A stretch of DNA of 64,000 bases from an uncultured Bradyrhizobium sp. (GCF_947648125.1 NZ_CANSMR010000010.1:186001-250000), one strand, 5' to 3'. Shown: positions 1 through 9,401, numbered from the stretch's first letter. Numbers and translations are program-made. The notes: a model not told the origin generated them from the sequence alone.

Positions 1-208
1 TGGTGCGCTCGCCGGCGGCGGCCAGGAACATTTCCGGCGAGGCGATCGTCTCCCAGCCCGAGGAATGGTGCTCGCCGCACCAGAATTCGTCGTAACCAAG
101 CGCGTCGAGCTGCTCGACGAAATCGAGGTCGCGGCGGAATTGCAGCATCGGATGCTCGCCGATCGGGTGATGCGGGGCGAGGAAGGCTCCGAACTTGAGG
201 CGCGCCAT
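1..208 (-). CDS. LLM-class flavin-dependent oxidoreductase, N-terminal part (runs off the window)
   Basis: Only the first 69 codons are present; the rest lies beyond the left edge. The translation starts MARLKFGAFLAPHH, passes through a GYDEFWCGEHHSSG segment and ends in a SPEMFLAAAGERT stretch. This is the usual beginning of the bacterial luciferase-like monooxygenase family: a first beta strand with an FGxF motif, then a WxGEHH strand. Members use reduced flavin to oxidise small organic substrates in the cytoplasm. The substrate cannot be told from this fragment. The ATG at 206-208 (read on the minus strand) is the natural start, and the gene is divergent from the transporter at 478. Confidence 0.85.
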   Translation of the reverse strand, partial: MARLKFGAFLAPHHPIGEHPMLQFRRDLDFVEQLDALGYDEFWCGEHHSSGWETIASPEMFLAAAGERT

Positions 209-477
209 TGGTCGTTCTCTCCGGATGATTGTTATCGGGGGCTTTCCGCCAACCTACGGGGTGGCCCGAGGCAAGGCAATGCTCCGGGGTTGCGGCGCCC
301 GCATGGTTGTTGCGCAAATCGGCGGCGATTGCCGCCCTCCGGAATGTTTCCCAGCGCATCAACGCAAATCGGCGCCGGGTCGCGCGTCCGTGATCCCAGG
401 CTTACCTCGCAGGTAATCGAAGCAATGACCGGAATCTGCTGATGTCCGCTGCAACTTCATTTCGGGCAGGACAGGGC

Positions 478-1884
478 ATGCACCAGATCGTTTCGACGCG
501 GGCGGAGACCTCCCGCCGCTGGTGGGTGCTTGCGATCGTGGTGTCAGCGCAATTCATGTTCGGCGTCGATGCCTTCATCGTCAACGTCGCTATCCCGACG
601 ATCGCGGCGGAGCTGCACGCGACGCCGGCGCAGATCGAGGCCGTGATCGCGATCTATCTGATCGCCTATGCCACGCTGGTGGTCACCGGCGGCCGGCTCG
701 GCGATATCCACGGCACAAGGAACGTGTTCATCGCCGGCGTCGCGGGCTTCTCGGTGACCTCGCTGTGGTGCGGTCTGGCGCAGTCCGGACCGGAGCTGAT
801 CATCGCCCGGCTGGCGCAGGGTGCGACAGCGGCGCTGATGGTGCCGCAGGTGCTGGCGACGCTGCATCTGCTGTTCTCCGATGCCGCCCGTGCGCGGGCG
901 TTCGGCATTTACGGCATCGTGCTGGGGCTCGCCGGCGCGGCCGGCTTCATGCTCGGCGGTGTGCTGGTGACGCTCGATCTTGCCGGCCTCGGTTGGCGCG
1001 CGGTGTTCTTCGTCAACGTGCCGTTCGGCGTCATCATCATCGCAGCCGCGCTGAAGATCATGCCGACGGTGCCGCGCCGCGCCGGCACGCGGCTCGATCT
1101 TCCCGGCGCGATCGTGCTGTTTGTGGGTCTGCTGTGCCTGATCGGCCCGCTGCTGTTCGGTCACGATCTCAACTGGACGGCGTGGGTTTGGCTGACGATG
1201 ACAGCAGGTGTTGCGGTCATTGCGGCCTTCGTGCGGCTCGAGCGCAATGTCGCGCGCCGTGGCGGCATGCCGCTGATCGATCTGGCGCTGCTGTCCGATC
1301 GCGCCTTCATGCGCGGCCTGGTCGCGGTGTTTTTCTTCTTCTTTGCCAACCTGTCCTTCTACCTGATCATGACCATGTTCATGCAGAAGGGCCTGCAGAT
1401 CCCGCCGTTGCAGGCCGGGCTGGTGTTCGTGCCGCTGGCGCTGACCTTCGTGATTGCCTCGCGGCACAGCGGCATGCGCGCGAGGCATCGCGGCACGCTG
1501 GTGCTGATCGAGGGCTGTGCGTTGCAGATCGTCGGCCTCGGTGTGCTGGTCGCGACGGTTCAGGCGATCGCGTCACCATCGGCGCTGTTGCTCGCACTGG
1601 TGCTTGTGATCTTCGGCTACGGTCAGGGCCTGGTGATGGCGCCGCTGTCGAGCGCCGTGCTGTCGAGCGTCAAGCCCGCAAGCGCCGGAGCCGGCTCCGG
1701 CATGTATGGCACGACGACGCAGATCGGCAACGCGGCCGGCGTCGCCGCGATCGGCGCAGTGTTCTTTGCCGTTGAGAGCGCGACATCAGCGCATCTGGCG
1801 CTGTTTGCGGCATGCGCATTGTTTGTGCTGTCGATCATTATTTCAGCCGCATTTCTGTCATGGATGCGACGTGCCACCGTATGA
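478..1884 (+). CDS. MFS transporter, DHA2 (EmrB/QacA-like) family
   Basis: This is a 468-residue, very hydrophobic multi-pass protein with the start of a drug:H+ antiporter: a first helix ending FGVDAFIVNVAIPTIA and an MFS loop motif GGRLGDIHGTR at about residues 69-79. A later GGVLVTL and a WRAVFFVNVPFGV segment are typical of 14-helix DHA2 exporters. It is somewhat shorter than classic EmrB (about 510). I start at 478 because AGGACAGGG lies a few bases upstream; an in-frame ATG at 442 with no clear ribosome site would add 12 residues. No membrane-fusion partner is adjacent, so it probably works as a single inner-membrane pump. The substrate is unknown. Confidence 0.85.
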   Translation: MHQIVSTRAETSRRWWVLAIVVSAQFMFGVDAFIVNVAIPTIAAELHATPAQIEAVIAIYLIAYATLVVTGGRLGDIHGTRNVFIAGVAGFSVTSLWCGLAQSGPELIIARLAQGATAALMVPQVLATLHLLFSDAARARAFGIYGIVLGLAGAAGFMLGGVLVTLDLAGLGWRAVFFVNVPFGVIIIAAALKIMPTVPRRAGTRLDLPGAIVLFVGLLCLIGPLLFGHDLNWTAWVWLTMTAGVAVIAAFVRLERNVARRGGMPLIDLALLSDRAFMRGLVAVFFFFFANLSFYLIMTMFMQKGLQIPPLQAGLVFVPLALTFVIASRHSGMRARHRGTLVLIEGCALQIVGLGVLVATVQAIASPSALLLALVLVIFGYGQGLVMAPLSSAVLSSVKPASAGAGSGMYGTTTQIGNAAGVAAIGAVFFAVESATSAHLALFAACALFVLSIIISAAFLSWMRRATV

Positions 1885-2093
1885 ATCCGCAGCCACGTGG
1901 CGCACTTTCTTGGAAAGTTGGTGCTCGAACAAGGTGCTACGGCAACTGTTTCGATCAGTCCGTAGCGCGATCACGCGTTAACGCCGATTCTCACAATTCC
2001 GCAGGGAAAGACAGCACACGGCCTTTTCATTTTGCAGTGCAGCAATTATCTGATCGGGTGACACAGAAGAATGAATCACCTCAGGAGTTGCTG

Positions 2094-3275
2094 TTGTCCC
2101 TGGTCAACAATGTCGAATTTTTGCGTCATCTGCCCAAGATGAACGCGTTCAGCGGTCTCGGCGCGCTTGCGCCGGCCGTGCCGACGCCGCTCGTCGAGAC
2201 GACCGAATTCGGCGTCAACCCCGGCGATCTGAAGATGTACTCGTTCGTGCCCGCGCAGCTTGCGCGGTCGCCCGCGCTCGTCGTGGTGCTGCACGGCTGC
2301 GGCCAGACGGCTGCGTCCTACGATCTCGGCGCCGGCTGGTCGACATTGGCGAGCCAATATGGCTTCGCGCTGTTGATGCCTGAACAGCAGGCGGCCAACA
2401 ACGGCAACACTTGCTTCAACTGGTTCAATCCGCAGGACATCGCGCGCGGGCAGGGCGAGGCCGCTTCGATCAGGCAAATGATTGGACACCTCGCCGGTGC
2501 GCATAAGATCGATCCGCGCCGCATCTTCGTGACCGGACTATCCGCCGGCGGCGCGATGGCCTCGGTCATGCTCGCGACCTATCCGGATGTGTTCGCAGGC
2601 GGCGCCATCATCGCCGGCCTGCCGTTCGGCGTCGCCGGCGATCTGCGCGAAGCGCTGCATGCGATGCTGCATGGAAGCGCGCTGTCGGCGCCGGAGCTCG
2701 GCGGTCTCGTCCGCAACGCCTCGACGCATGGCGACGCATGGCCGAAGATCTCGGTGTGGCATGGCAGCGCCGACCGCACCGTGCATCCCGGCAATGCCGA
2801 TGCGATCGTCCGGCAGTGGCTCGACGTGCACGGCCTGCCGCTTGTGGCGATGTCGAAGTCGGATGTCGACGGCCATCCGCGCGAGGTCTGGTGGAGCGCC
2901 GATGGCGAAACGCTGGTCGAATCCTACTCCATCACCGACATGGCGCACGGCACGCCGCTCGGGCTTGCCGACAATGACGAGCGCTATGGCGTGGAGGGCG
3001 CGTTCCTGATCGAGGCCGGGATCTCCTCGTCGTATCACATCGCGAGCTTCTTCGGCCTGACCGACAAGGTCCGTCAGCCGCATATCGCGCCGACCGGAAT
3101 CCCGCGCGAGCGCGCCGACACGATCTCGATGACGATCCCGGTGCCTGCGGCCGAGCCCGAGCCTGAGCCGGCATCCGGCCGCAAGAGCGACCGGCCGCGC
3201 AAGCGGCGGAGCAAGGGTGTCGACGTCGGCGGCGTCATCACGCGGGCGCTGACCGCCGCAGGCCTGATGAAGTAA
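2094..3275 (+). CDS. PHB depolymerase family esterase (alpha/beta hydrolase, LpqC-like)
   Basis: A 393-residue esterase of the polyhydroxybutyrate depolymerase / feruloyl-esterase-like family. It shows the strand VVLHGCGQTAASYD near residue 63, the nucleophile box GLSAGG near 148, a probable acid in HGSADRTVHP near 223, and a probable catalytic histidine in MAHGTP near 284. The C-terminal 50 residues are proline/glutamate-rich and then strongly basic. The frame is open upstream to 1812, inside the transporter gene, but TTG at 2094 has AGGAG six bases before it and the protein family begins near there, so I prefer it. No signal peptide is evident from this start. Short-chain polyester or acyl-ester cleavage is inferred from the family. 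Confidence 0.85.
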   Translation: MSLVNNVEFLRHLPKMNAFSGLGALAPAVPTPLVETTEFGVNPGDLKMYSFVPAQLARSPALVVVLHGCGQTAASYDLGAGWSTLASQYGFALLMPEQQAANNGNTCFNWFNPQDIARGQGEAASIRQMIGHLAGAHKIDPRRIFVTGLSAGGAMASVMLATYPDVFAGGAIIAGLPFGVAGDLREALHAMLHGSALSAPELGGLVRNASTHGDAWPKISVWHGSADRTVHPGNADAIVRQWLDVHGLPLVAMSKSDVDGHPREVWWSADGETLVESYSITDMAHGTPLGLADNDERYGVEGAFLIEAGISSSYHIASFFGLTDKVRQPHIAPTGIPRERADTISMTIPVPAAEPEPEPASGRKSDRPRKRRSKGVDVGGVITRALTAAGLMK

Positions 3276-3290
3276 CGGCTGATGAAGTAG

Positions 3291-3959
3291 TTACATCTCG
3301 CCGGTCAGGAACGGGTTCGTCATCCGCTCCTGGCCGATGCTCGATCCGGCGCCGTGGCCGCAGATGAAACCGACATCGTCGCCGAGCGGCAGCAGCTTCT
3401 CCTTGATCGACTGGATCAGCGTCGGGTGACTGCCGCCGGGCAGGTCGGTGCGTCCGACCGAGCCGGCGAACAGCACGTCGCCGACATGGGCGAAGCGCAG
3501 CTCCTTGTTGAAGAACACCACGCTGCCCAGCGAATGGCCGGGGCAGTGCAGGATGTCGAAGGTGAGGTCGCCGATCGAGACCTGATCGCCCTCGTCGAGC
3601 CAGCGGTCCGGTCCGAAATTGCGCACCCCGGTCATGCCGAAGCGTTCGCCGCTCGAGACCACGTTGTCGAGCAGATATTTGTCCGCGATATGCGGGCCCT
3701 CGATCTTGACCTGCAGCGCGTCGCGCAATTCGGCGGCGCCGCCGACATGATCGATATGGCCGTGGGTCAGCCAGATCTTCTCGACCGTCACGCCGGTCTG
3801 CTTGATCGCGGCCTGGATCTTCGCCACGTCGCCGCCGGGGTCGATCACCACGGCCTTCTTGGTCGGCTCGTGCCAGATGATGGTGCAGTTCTGCTCGAAC
3901 AGCGTCACCGGCACGATGATCGCGCCGGCCTTCGGTTTGGTCTCGGTTGTGTCGTTCAT
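3291..3959 (-). CDS. MBL-fold metallo-hydrolase, glyoxalase II-like
   Basis: A 222-residue metallo-beta-lactamase-fold enzyme. The metal motif THGHIDHVGG is at residues 65-74. Further ligand regions are HCPGHSLGS, HVGDVLFAGS with the following SVGRTDLPGG, and a late CGHGAGSS. This pattern is that of the short GloB-like hydrolases that cleave thioesters such as hydroxyacylglutathione, rather than of true beta-lactamases. It is shorter than canonical GloB because it lacks the C-terminal helical domain. It converges on the esterase with only 15 bases between stop codons. The exact substrate is not determined. Confidence 0.85.
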   Translation of the reverse strand: MNDTTETKPKAGAIIVPVTLFEQNCTIIWHEPTKKAVVIDPGGDVAKIQAAIKQTGVTVEKIWLTHGHIDHVGGAAELRDALQVKIEGPHIADKYLLDNVVSSGERFGMTGVRNFGPDRWLDEGDQVSIGDLTFDILHCPGHSLGSVVFFNKELRFAHVGDVLFAGSVGRTDLPGGSHPTLIQSIKEKLLPLGDDVGFICGHGAGSSIGQERMTNPFLTGEM

Positions 3960-4134
3960 GGGGGCACCATAGGCTACCGGAAAATGCCGTCAACACGCAC
4001 GGGAAATGCGCTTGCCCCGGCGTGTGATCCCAAAACGGACCGTGATAAGGTCACCTCCAGCAGAACAGCTTCGTGAGCAGGCTGATATGCGGTTGCTCTC
4101 GATCCCGATCTAAGTCCTCGCAGTCCGGAACTTC

Positions 4135-4947
4135 ATGACCCAGGCTTCCAATGCACCGCTCGGCGGCCCCCGGACCACCGCCCGCGCCTTCTTCGTCGCG
4201 GACCGCATCAACACGTCCGGCCTCGAGCGCGGCGACGTGCTGGCCACGACGCCGCTGGCATTTCGCGTCAATGACAATGGTGTGGCGATCCTGTTCCGCT
4301 ATGGCGTCGTGGTCCTGATCGGTCTCAATGCGCTGGAGGAGGATGAATTCCTGCGCAGCCTGCAGTCGCGCATGACCGGATTGTTCACGCGGCGCGAGGA
4401 GGAGATCGCGATCATCGAGCTCGCCGCCGAGAAGGAGGACCAGATTCCGCCGGGTGGTCCGATCTATCTGCAAAGCCTGTCGCCGGAGCGGCTGATCCTG
4501 GTCGGTGAGGCGCTAGCGAAAAGCGTGGTGCTGGCGCGGCACGAGCGCGAGGTCCGGGCCGTGTTCGACACGACCGAGCCGTTGGCGCGCGAGCTCGCCA
4601 AGGGCGGCCAGGTTCGTGGCGGCCGGGTCGCGATCCTCAAGCACATCGGCAACGCGCTGTTGGTGCGGCATCGCGTGGCTGGCCCGGTCGAAGTGTCGGA
4701 GAAGCCCGACATCCTCTGGGACAAGCCGCACCTCGAGCGGCTCTATGCCCGGCTCGAGGACGAGTACGAATTGAAGGAGCGTGCGGAATCGCTGAACCGC
4801 AAGCTCGCCGTCGTGGCTGAGACCGCGCAGGTGCTGACCGATATCATTGACACCAGCCGCTCGCTGCGGCTGGAGCTGATCATCGTCTTCCTCATCCTGT
4901 TCGAGGTGCTGATCACCATCTATCAGCTCGCAATCGCCCGCCACTGA
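4135..4947 (+). CDS. RMD1/DUF155 family membrane-anchored protein
   Basis: A 270-residue protein with the layout of the RMD1 (DUF155) family: an N-terminal alpha/beta domain containing GVAILFRYGVVVLIG and an RxEEEIAI-like stretch, a charged helical middle, and one C-terminal membrane helix (LELIIVFLILFEVLITIYQ, about residues 245-263). Eukaryotic relatives are mitochondrial inner-membrane proteins linked to organelle translation or meiotic division; the bacterial role is not known. A short intergenic segment separates it from the divergent MBL gene, and the GH13 gene follows 101 bases downstream. Confidence 0.8.
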   Translation: MTQASNAPLGGPRTTARAFFVADRINTSGLERGDVLATTPLAFRVNDNGVAILFRYGVVVLIGLNALEEDEFLRSLQSRMTGLFTRREEEIAIIELAAEKEDQIPPGGPIYLQSLSPERLILVGEALAKSVVLARHEREVRAVFDTTEPLARELAKGGQVRGGRVAILKHIGNALLVRHRVAGPVEVSEKPDILWDKPHLERLYARLEDEYELKERAESLNRKLAVVAETAQVLTDIIDTSRSLRLELIIVFLILFEVLITIYQLAIARH

Positions 4948-5048
4948 CGCATTGCAGCCATTTTTCCGTCCCGAATTATGCGTCATCCCTGAACGGACAG
5001 GCCGCCCCAAGGCGCGGAGCGGCTGGGCTGCGAGCTTGGGGGGACGGG

Positions 5049-6683
5049 ATGGATCGGGACGACAGGGACTGGTGGCGGCGCAGCATTTTTTATCAGGTCT
5101 ATCCGCGCTCGTTTCAAGATGGCGATGGTGACGGAGTCGGCGATCTCAGGGGGATCATCGCGCGGCTGCCTTATCTGACGCGGCTTGGCGTCGACGCGGT
5201 CTGGCTGTCGCCGATCTTCCCGTCGCCGATGGCCGATTTCGGTTACGACATCTCCGACTACACCGGCATCGATCCGCTGTTCGGGACGATGGAGGATTTC
5301 GACGAGCTGGTCGCGACTGCGCACGATTCCGGCCTCAAGCTGATCCTCGACCTGGTGCCGAACCACACATCAGATCAGCATCCGTGGTTCATCGAGGCGA
5401 AGAGCTCGCGCGATAATCCAAAACGCGACTGGTACATCTGGCGCGATCCGGCGCCGGATGGCGGTCCACCGAACAACTGGCTGTCGGAGTTCGGCGGCAG
5501 CGCCTGGACGTATGACGAGGCCTCCGGCCAGTACTACTATCACGCGTTCCTTACCCAGCAGCCTGATCTGAACTGGCGCAATCGCGAGGTCAGGGACGCG
5601 ATCTATGACGTGATGCGCTTCTGGCTGCGCAAGGGCGTCGACGGTTTTCGTGTCGACGTGATCTGGCACCTGATCAAGGATACCGAATTCCGCGACAATC
5701 CGCCGAACCCGCATTATCGCGAGGGACGGCCGCCGCACGAGAAGGTGCTGACGCAATATTCGACTGACCAGCCGGAGGTGCACGCCGTCCTCACCGAGAT
5801 GCGCCGCGTCACCGAGGAGTTCGACAATCGCGTGCTGATCGGCGAGATCTATCTGCCGCTGCACCGGCTGGTCGCCTATTACGGCAACGATCTGCGCGGC
5901 GCGCAGATGCCGTTCAATTTCGCGCTGCTGTCGACCTTGTGGAGCGCGCGCTCGGTCGAGCAGATCATTGCCGACTATGAGAAGGCGTTGCCGCCGGGGG
6001 CGTGGCCGAACTGGGTGCTCGGCAATCACGACCGGCCGCGGGTGGCGAGCCGGGTGGGGCCCGCGCAGGCGCCGGTCGCCGCAGTGCTGCTGCTGACGCT
6101 GCGCGGTACGCCGACGCTGTATTACGGCGACGAGATCGGCATGCGCCAGGTTGCGATCGCCCCAGGCCAGGTGCGCGATCCCTTCGAGAAGAACGTGCCT
6201 GATATCGGCGTCGGTCGCGACGGCTGCCGCACGCCGATGCAATGGAGCGCCGAGCGTTATGCCGGTTTCTCGACGGCGAGGCCATGGCTGCCGCTTGCGC
6301 AGGATTTTGCACGCGACAATGTCGCGAGCCTCGAGGCGGACCGGGCGTCGATCCTCAACCTCTACAAGGCGCTGATCGCGCTACGGCGAAAGCTGCCGCA
6401 GCTGGTCCATGGCAGCTATGAGCCGGTGGCGGCGCACGGCGATGTCCTGCTCTACCGGCGACGCAGCGCCGAGGGCGTGGTCGTGATCGCGCTGAATTTC
6501 GGCGTAGTGCCCGCGTCGGTCTCCTCCAGCGCCATCGGCTTCAGCAACGAGGTCCTGCTGTCGACCTTCATGGAGCGCCAAGGCGAGAAGATCGAAGGCG
6601 TCCTCGACCTGCGCGGCAATGAGGGCGTGATCCTCGGGCCGCCGATGGATGTCGCGCGCGAGCGAGGCGAGCAGATCGGTTAG
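5049..6683 (+). CDS. Alpha-glucosidase, glycoside hydrolase family 13
   Basis: A 544-residue cytoplasmic GH13 enzyme (no signal peptide). The N-terminus WRRSIFYQVYPRSFQD is typical of alpha-glucosidases and trehalose-related GH13 enzymes. The conserved regions are all present: LDLVPNHTS near residue 101, GFRVDVIWH near 200 (the Asp is the nucleophile), GEIYLP near 264 (Glu general acid/base) and GNHDRPR near 325 (third carboxylate). The length fits an oligo-1,6-glucosidase or alpha-glucosidase. It probably hydrolyses small alpha-glucosides imported into the cell, but no transporter is adjacent. The start is preceded by a G-rich stretch. Confidence 0.9.
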   Translation: MDRDDRDWWRRSIFYQVYPRSFQDGDGDGVGDLRGIIARLPYLTRLGVDAVWLSPIFPSPMADFGYDISDYTGIDPLFGTMEDFDELVATAHDSGLKLILDLVPNHTSDQHPWFIEAKSSRDNPKRDWYIWRDPAPDGGPPNNWLSEFGGSAWTYDEASGQYYYHAFLTQQPDLNWRNREVRDAIYDVMRFWLRKGVDGFRVDVIWHLIKDTEFRDNPPNPHYREGRPPHEKVLTQYSTDQPEVHAVLTEMRRVTEEFDNRVLIGEIYLPLHRLVAYYGNDLRGAQMPFNFALLSTLWSARSVEQIIADYEKALPPGAWPNWVLGNHDRPRVASRVGPAQAPVAAVLLLTLRGTPTLYYGDEIGMRQVAIAPGQVRDPFEKNVPDIGVGRDGCRTPMQWSAERYAGFSTARPWLPLAQDFARDNVASLEADRASILNLYKALIALRRKLPQLVHGSYEPVAAHGDVLLYRRRSAEGVVVIALNFGVVPASVSSSAIGFSNEVLLSTFMERQGEKIEGVLDLRGNEGVILGPPMDVARERGEQIG

Positions 6684-6684
6684 G

Positions 6685-6858
6685 CTCCCTCTCCCGCTTG
6701 CGGGGGAGGGTGGGGTGGGGGTCGCTCCGCAACAAGGCTATCGATACTTGGTCGCAAATACCCAGCCTCGCTTAGCGGACACGATTCCTTGCTGACAATT
6801 CCGGTCCCACAGCGGCGAGAGCCCCCACCCTGACCCTCCCCCGCAAGCGGGGGAGGGA
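6685..6858. repeat. Intergenic palindromic element, family A, copy 1
   Basis: CTCCCTCTCCCGCTTGCGGG opens the element and a near-perfect inverse copy closes it around 6820-6857. It fills the gap between the convergent GH13 and vWA genes. Confidence 0.85.
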
Positions 6859-6879
6859 ATGGACATAGGGTAGCCAGTC

Positions 6880-7998
6880 CTACCGCTTGATCTGCGCCTT
6901 CAGCGTGTCCTCGACCACGCGATCGAACGATGCTGCCTTCGGCGCGCTCTTGCGGTGCTCGGCAACATATTTGTCGCGCTTGGCGACCAGCGCGGCGAGC
7001 TTCTCGTTCAGTTCCTTGCGCTGAGCGATCTGCTTGTCGACCTCGGCACTGCGCGCATTCGGCTTCATGGCACGGAGATTGTCGGGCAGGTCCTCGTCCT
7101 TGACCTTTGCGATGTCGTTGCGGCCGGCCGCGATGTCGGCGACCAGGTCGCCATCGCCGGTCACCGCCTCCGACGTGACCTTGGCGCGCTTGTTGATGAA
7201 GCTTGCCATCTCCGAGGCGCGCGCCGGTGAAGCTGCGGCGACGCTCGCGAGCTGCTGGGTCTTGGATTCGGTGCGCTTCTGCAACGCGCGCGGGCCATAC
7301 GGGATCACGGTGCCGTTGATCTCGCGCTGCAGGATGATGATGTCCTCGTCGAACGGCGTTTCGATGGTGACGATCTGGCCGCCGTCCTGCGGGATCGGGA
7401 TGAATTCGCCGTTGCCGTTCTGCGCGATGTCGCGCCACACTCGTTCGGTGTCCTGCGCGTTGCCGGCGAGCACGGCGTTGACGATGATGTCGCGTTGCTT
7501 GGCGACCGCGAGCGTGACCGGGTATTTGGTGTCCTGCGCATAGTCCATATGCGGCGGGGCATCGCCGACCAGAAACACGATGCGCGTGCTGTCGCGGCCT
7601 TGGGTCCACTGCATCTTGTTGACGGCGACGTCGAGCGCTTCGTTGACGCTCTCCGGCCAGTCGCCGCCGCCGCGCGCCTTCAATTCCAGGAGATTGGCGT
7701 AGAGGTCCTGAATGTCACGCGTCAACTCGACCTTTTTGGTCACGTACTCATCGCCGATGTCGCGATAGGCAATCGGGCCCATCCGAATGTCGGCGTCGGG
7801 ATTGGAATCGACGATGGCGGTGGCGATCGACCAGATCTTGCGCTTGGCGCCCTCGATCAATCCGCCCATCGAGCCCGTGGTATCGAGCACGAAGGCGACT
7901 TCGACCACGGGCTTGGCGACGGCCGAGGACAGCCCGGCGGACAGTGGAAGGGTTGCGAGAGCGAAGACGAACGAGCGAAGTGTGATGGGTGACCGCAT
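6880..7998 (-). CDS. Secreted von Willebrand factor type A domain protein
   Basis: A 372-residue protein with a signal peptide (about residues 1-28, ending SSAVA) followed at once by a vWA domain: VAFVLDTTGSMGG at residues 34-46 carries the DxTxS metal-ion-dependent adhesion motif, and VFLVGDAPPHMDY is a later strand of the same fold. The C-terminal third is helical and rich in lysine and arginine. The start at 7998 has GGAGGAGAG just upstream; an earlier in-frame ATG would add 59 non-conserved residues before the signal peptide. The protein should act in the periplasm as a metal-dependent binding module. Its partner is unknown. Confidence 0.85.
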   Translation of the reverse strand: MRSPITLRSFVFALATLPLSAGLSSAVAKPVVEVAFVLDTTGSMGGLIEGAKRKIWSIATAIVDSNPDADIRMGPIAYRDIGDEYVTKKVELTRDIQDLYANLLELKARGGGDWPESVNEALDVAVNKMQWTQGRDSTRIVFLVGDAPPHMDYAQDTKYPVTLAVAKQRDIIVNAVLAGNAQDTERVWRDIAQNGNGEFIPIPQDGGQIVTIETPFDEDIIILQREINGTVIPYGPRALQKRTESKTQQLASVAAASPARASEMASFINKRAKVTSEAVTGDGDLVADIAAGRNDIAKVKDEDLPDNLRAMKPNARSAEVDKQIAQRKELNEKLAALVAKRDKYVAEHRKSAPKAASFDRVVEDTLKAQIKR

Positions 7999-8130
7999 GG
8001 GTCTCTCCTCCAGTGGTTTCGTCCCTCGGAACCAAGGTTCCATCGGCTTCGCGGTGGCTTGAGGCCGAAATCGCGGCGGCCCGGGTGCGAATTTGCGGCC
8101 GATTCCGGCGCTGCCACGCTCTATGTGTTG

Positions 8131-8179
8131 GAGCATGATCTTCGCGGCAAACCGGCTTCCACTTTTCCGGATCATGCTC
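8131..8179. repeat. Palindromic element, family G (GAGCATGATC type), copy 1
   Basis: GAGCATGATC at 8131-8140 is mirrored by GATCATGCTC at 8170-8179, with an internal AAACCGGCTTCCACTTTTCC segment. A second copy is near 21.35 kb. It sits in the divergent gap between the vWA gene and mmcB. Confidence 0.75.
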
Positions 8180-8204
8180 TGGTGGAATCGGCTATTCTTG
8201 AGCG

Positions 8205-8687
8205 ATGGAATCGCCCGCCCGCCAGATCGCGCTTGTGCCCGCGCCCGACCGACGCCAGTCGGACACTGCGCTTGCGATCGCGCGCGGCACCGCGAGACTT
8301 CTGAGGTCGCTGGGATTTTCCTGCATCAGCGAATTGCCGCTGCCGTCCGGCCGCCGGGCCGATCTGGTCGCGCTGAACGAACGCGGCGAGATCTGGATCG
8401 TCGAGATCAAGTCGTCGGTCGAGGATTTGCGCGCCGACCAGAAATGGCAGGACTACCGGATGCATTGCGACCGGTTGTTCTTCGCCTTCACGCAGGATCT
8501 GCCGTGCGAGATCTTCCCCGCAGACACCGGCCGGATCATCGCCGACGCCTATGGCGCGCATCTGCATTGCGAGGCGCCGGAGCATCGCCTGCCGGCGGCC
8601 ACTCGCAAGGTGATGACCGTGCGCTTTGCCATGGCAGCCGCGCAGCGGATCAATCGGCTGGTCGATCCGCAGGGGCATGAATTTTAG
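8205..8687 (+). CDS. mmcB: MmcB family DNA repair protein
   Basis: A 160-residue protein of the MmcB (DUF1052) family, a PD-(D/E)XK nuclease-like fold restricted largely to alphaproteobacteria. The catalytic core is visible as RRADLVALNERGEIWIVEIK, with D53, E67 and K69 in the expected order. In Caulobacter the family is linked to damage-inducible mutagenesis. The length matches the family. No SOS operator was recognised upstream. It converges on regR with a palindromic element in between. Confidence 0.85.
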   Translation: MESPARQIALVPAPDRRQSDTALAIARGTARLLRSLGFSCISELPLPSGRRADLVALNERGEIWIVEIKSSVEDLRADQKWQDYRMHCDRLFFAFTQDLPCEIFPADTGRIIADAYGAHLHCEAPEHRLPAATRKVMTVRFAMAAAQRINRLVDPQGHEF

Positions 8688-8698
8688 ATGTGTGATTC

Positions 8699-8785
8699 CG
8701 TAGGATGGGTAGAGCGTAGCGAAACCCATCATTGGCGCCGCGGGCACAAAATCGATGGGTTTTGCTTCGCTCTACCCATCCTACG
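8699..8785. repeat. Palindromic element, family B (CGTAGGATGGGTAGAGC type), copy 1
   Basis: CGTAGGATGGGTAGAGCG is mirrored by CGCTCTACCCATCCTACG, with a short spacer. It lies between the convergent mmcB and regR genes. Confidence 0.85.
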
Positions 8786-8788
8786 AAA

Positions 8789-8823
8789 CCACAAAAGCAA
8801 ATGGCCGGGACGAGCCCGGCCAT
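8789..8823 (-). terminator. Rho-independent terminator of regR
   Basis: Read on the minus strand, ATGGCCGGG and CCCGGCCAT form a perfect 9-bp stem with a 5-base loop (8801-8823), followed by TTGCTTTTG. It lies 24 bases beyond the regR stop. Confidence 0.75.
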
Positions 8824-8846
8824 CGTGAAAACAAATGAAACGCCGC

Positions 8847-9401
8847 TTAGCGCGGCGCGCGCTTGGCGAGGATGCGCTGCAGCGTCCGGCGGTGCATGTT
8901 GAGGCGGCGCGCCGTCTCCGAGACGTTGCGGTTGCACATCTCGTAGATGCGCTGGATGTGCTCCCAGCGCACGCGGTCCGCCGACATCGGATTGGCCGGC
9001 AGCTCGGACTTCTCCGCGCCGGTCGCAAGCAACGCGGCGACGACGTCGTCGGCATCGGCGGGCTTCGAGAGATAGTCGACGGCGCCCATCTTCACGGCGG
9101 TGACGGCGGTCGCGATGTTGCCGTAGCCGGTGAGCACGATCGCGCGCGCCTCGGGGCGCTTGCGCTTCAACGCCGAGACGACGTCGAGGCCGTTGCCGTC
9201 GCCGAGGCGGAGGTCGACGACCGCGAAAGCAGGCGCGGCGCGGCCGATCTCGGCGAGACCATCAGACACCGTGTCGCATGACTTCACCGCGAAACCGCGC
9301 GTCTCCATCGCACGCGACAGGCGTTCCAGGAACGGCTTGTCGTCCTCGACGATGAGGAGCGAGCGGTCGGCATGGTCATTCAGTTCAGTGATGGCGTTCA
9401 C
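8847..9401 (-). CDS. regR: RegR/ActR/RegA-type redox response regulator
   Basis: A 184-residue response regulator with an N-terminal receiver (LLIVEDDKPF; phosphorylated Asp63 in VVDLRLGDG; GAVDYLSKP) and a short C-terminal Fis-type helix-turn-helix (residues about 147-180: NVSETARRLNMHRRTLQRI). The GDGNGL segment and the compact architecture are those of the RegA/ActR/PrrA family, called RegR in Bradyrhizobium, where it activates nitrogen-fixation and other redox-responsive genes. It follows regS by 135 bases on the same strand and probably shares its transcript, with a terminator just downstream. Confidence 0.93.
   Translation of the reverse strand: MNAITELNDHADRSLLIVEDDKPFLERLSRAMETRGFAVKSCDTVSDGLAEIGRAAPAFAVVDLRLGDGNGLDVVSALKRKRPEARAIVLTGYGNIATAVTAVKMGAVDYLSKPADADDVVAALLATGAEKSELPANPMSADRVRWEHIQRIYEMCNRNVSETARRLNMHRRTLQRILAKRAPR

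Noticed and set aside
1812-2093. Upstream extension of the PHB-depolymerase-type esterase gene
   Set aside because: It would overlap the transporter gene and add 94 residues before the family start; the TTG at 2094 has a much better ribosome site.
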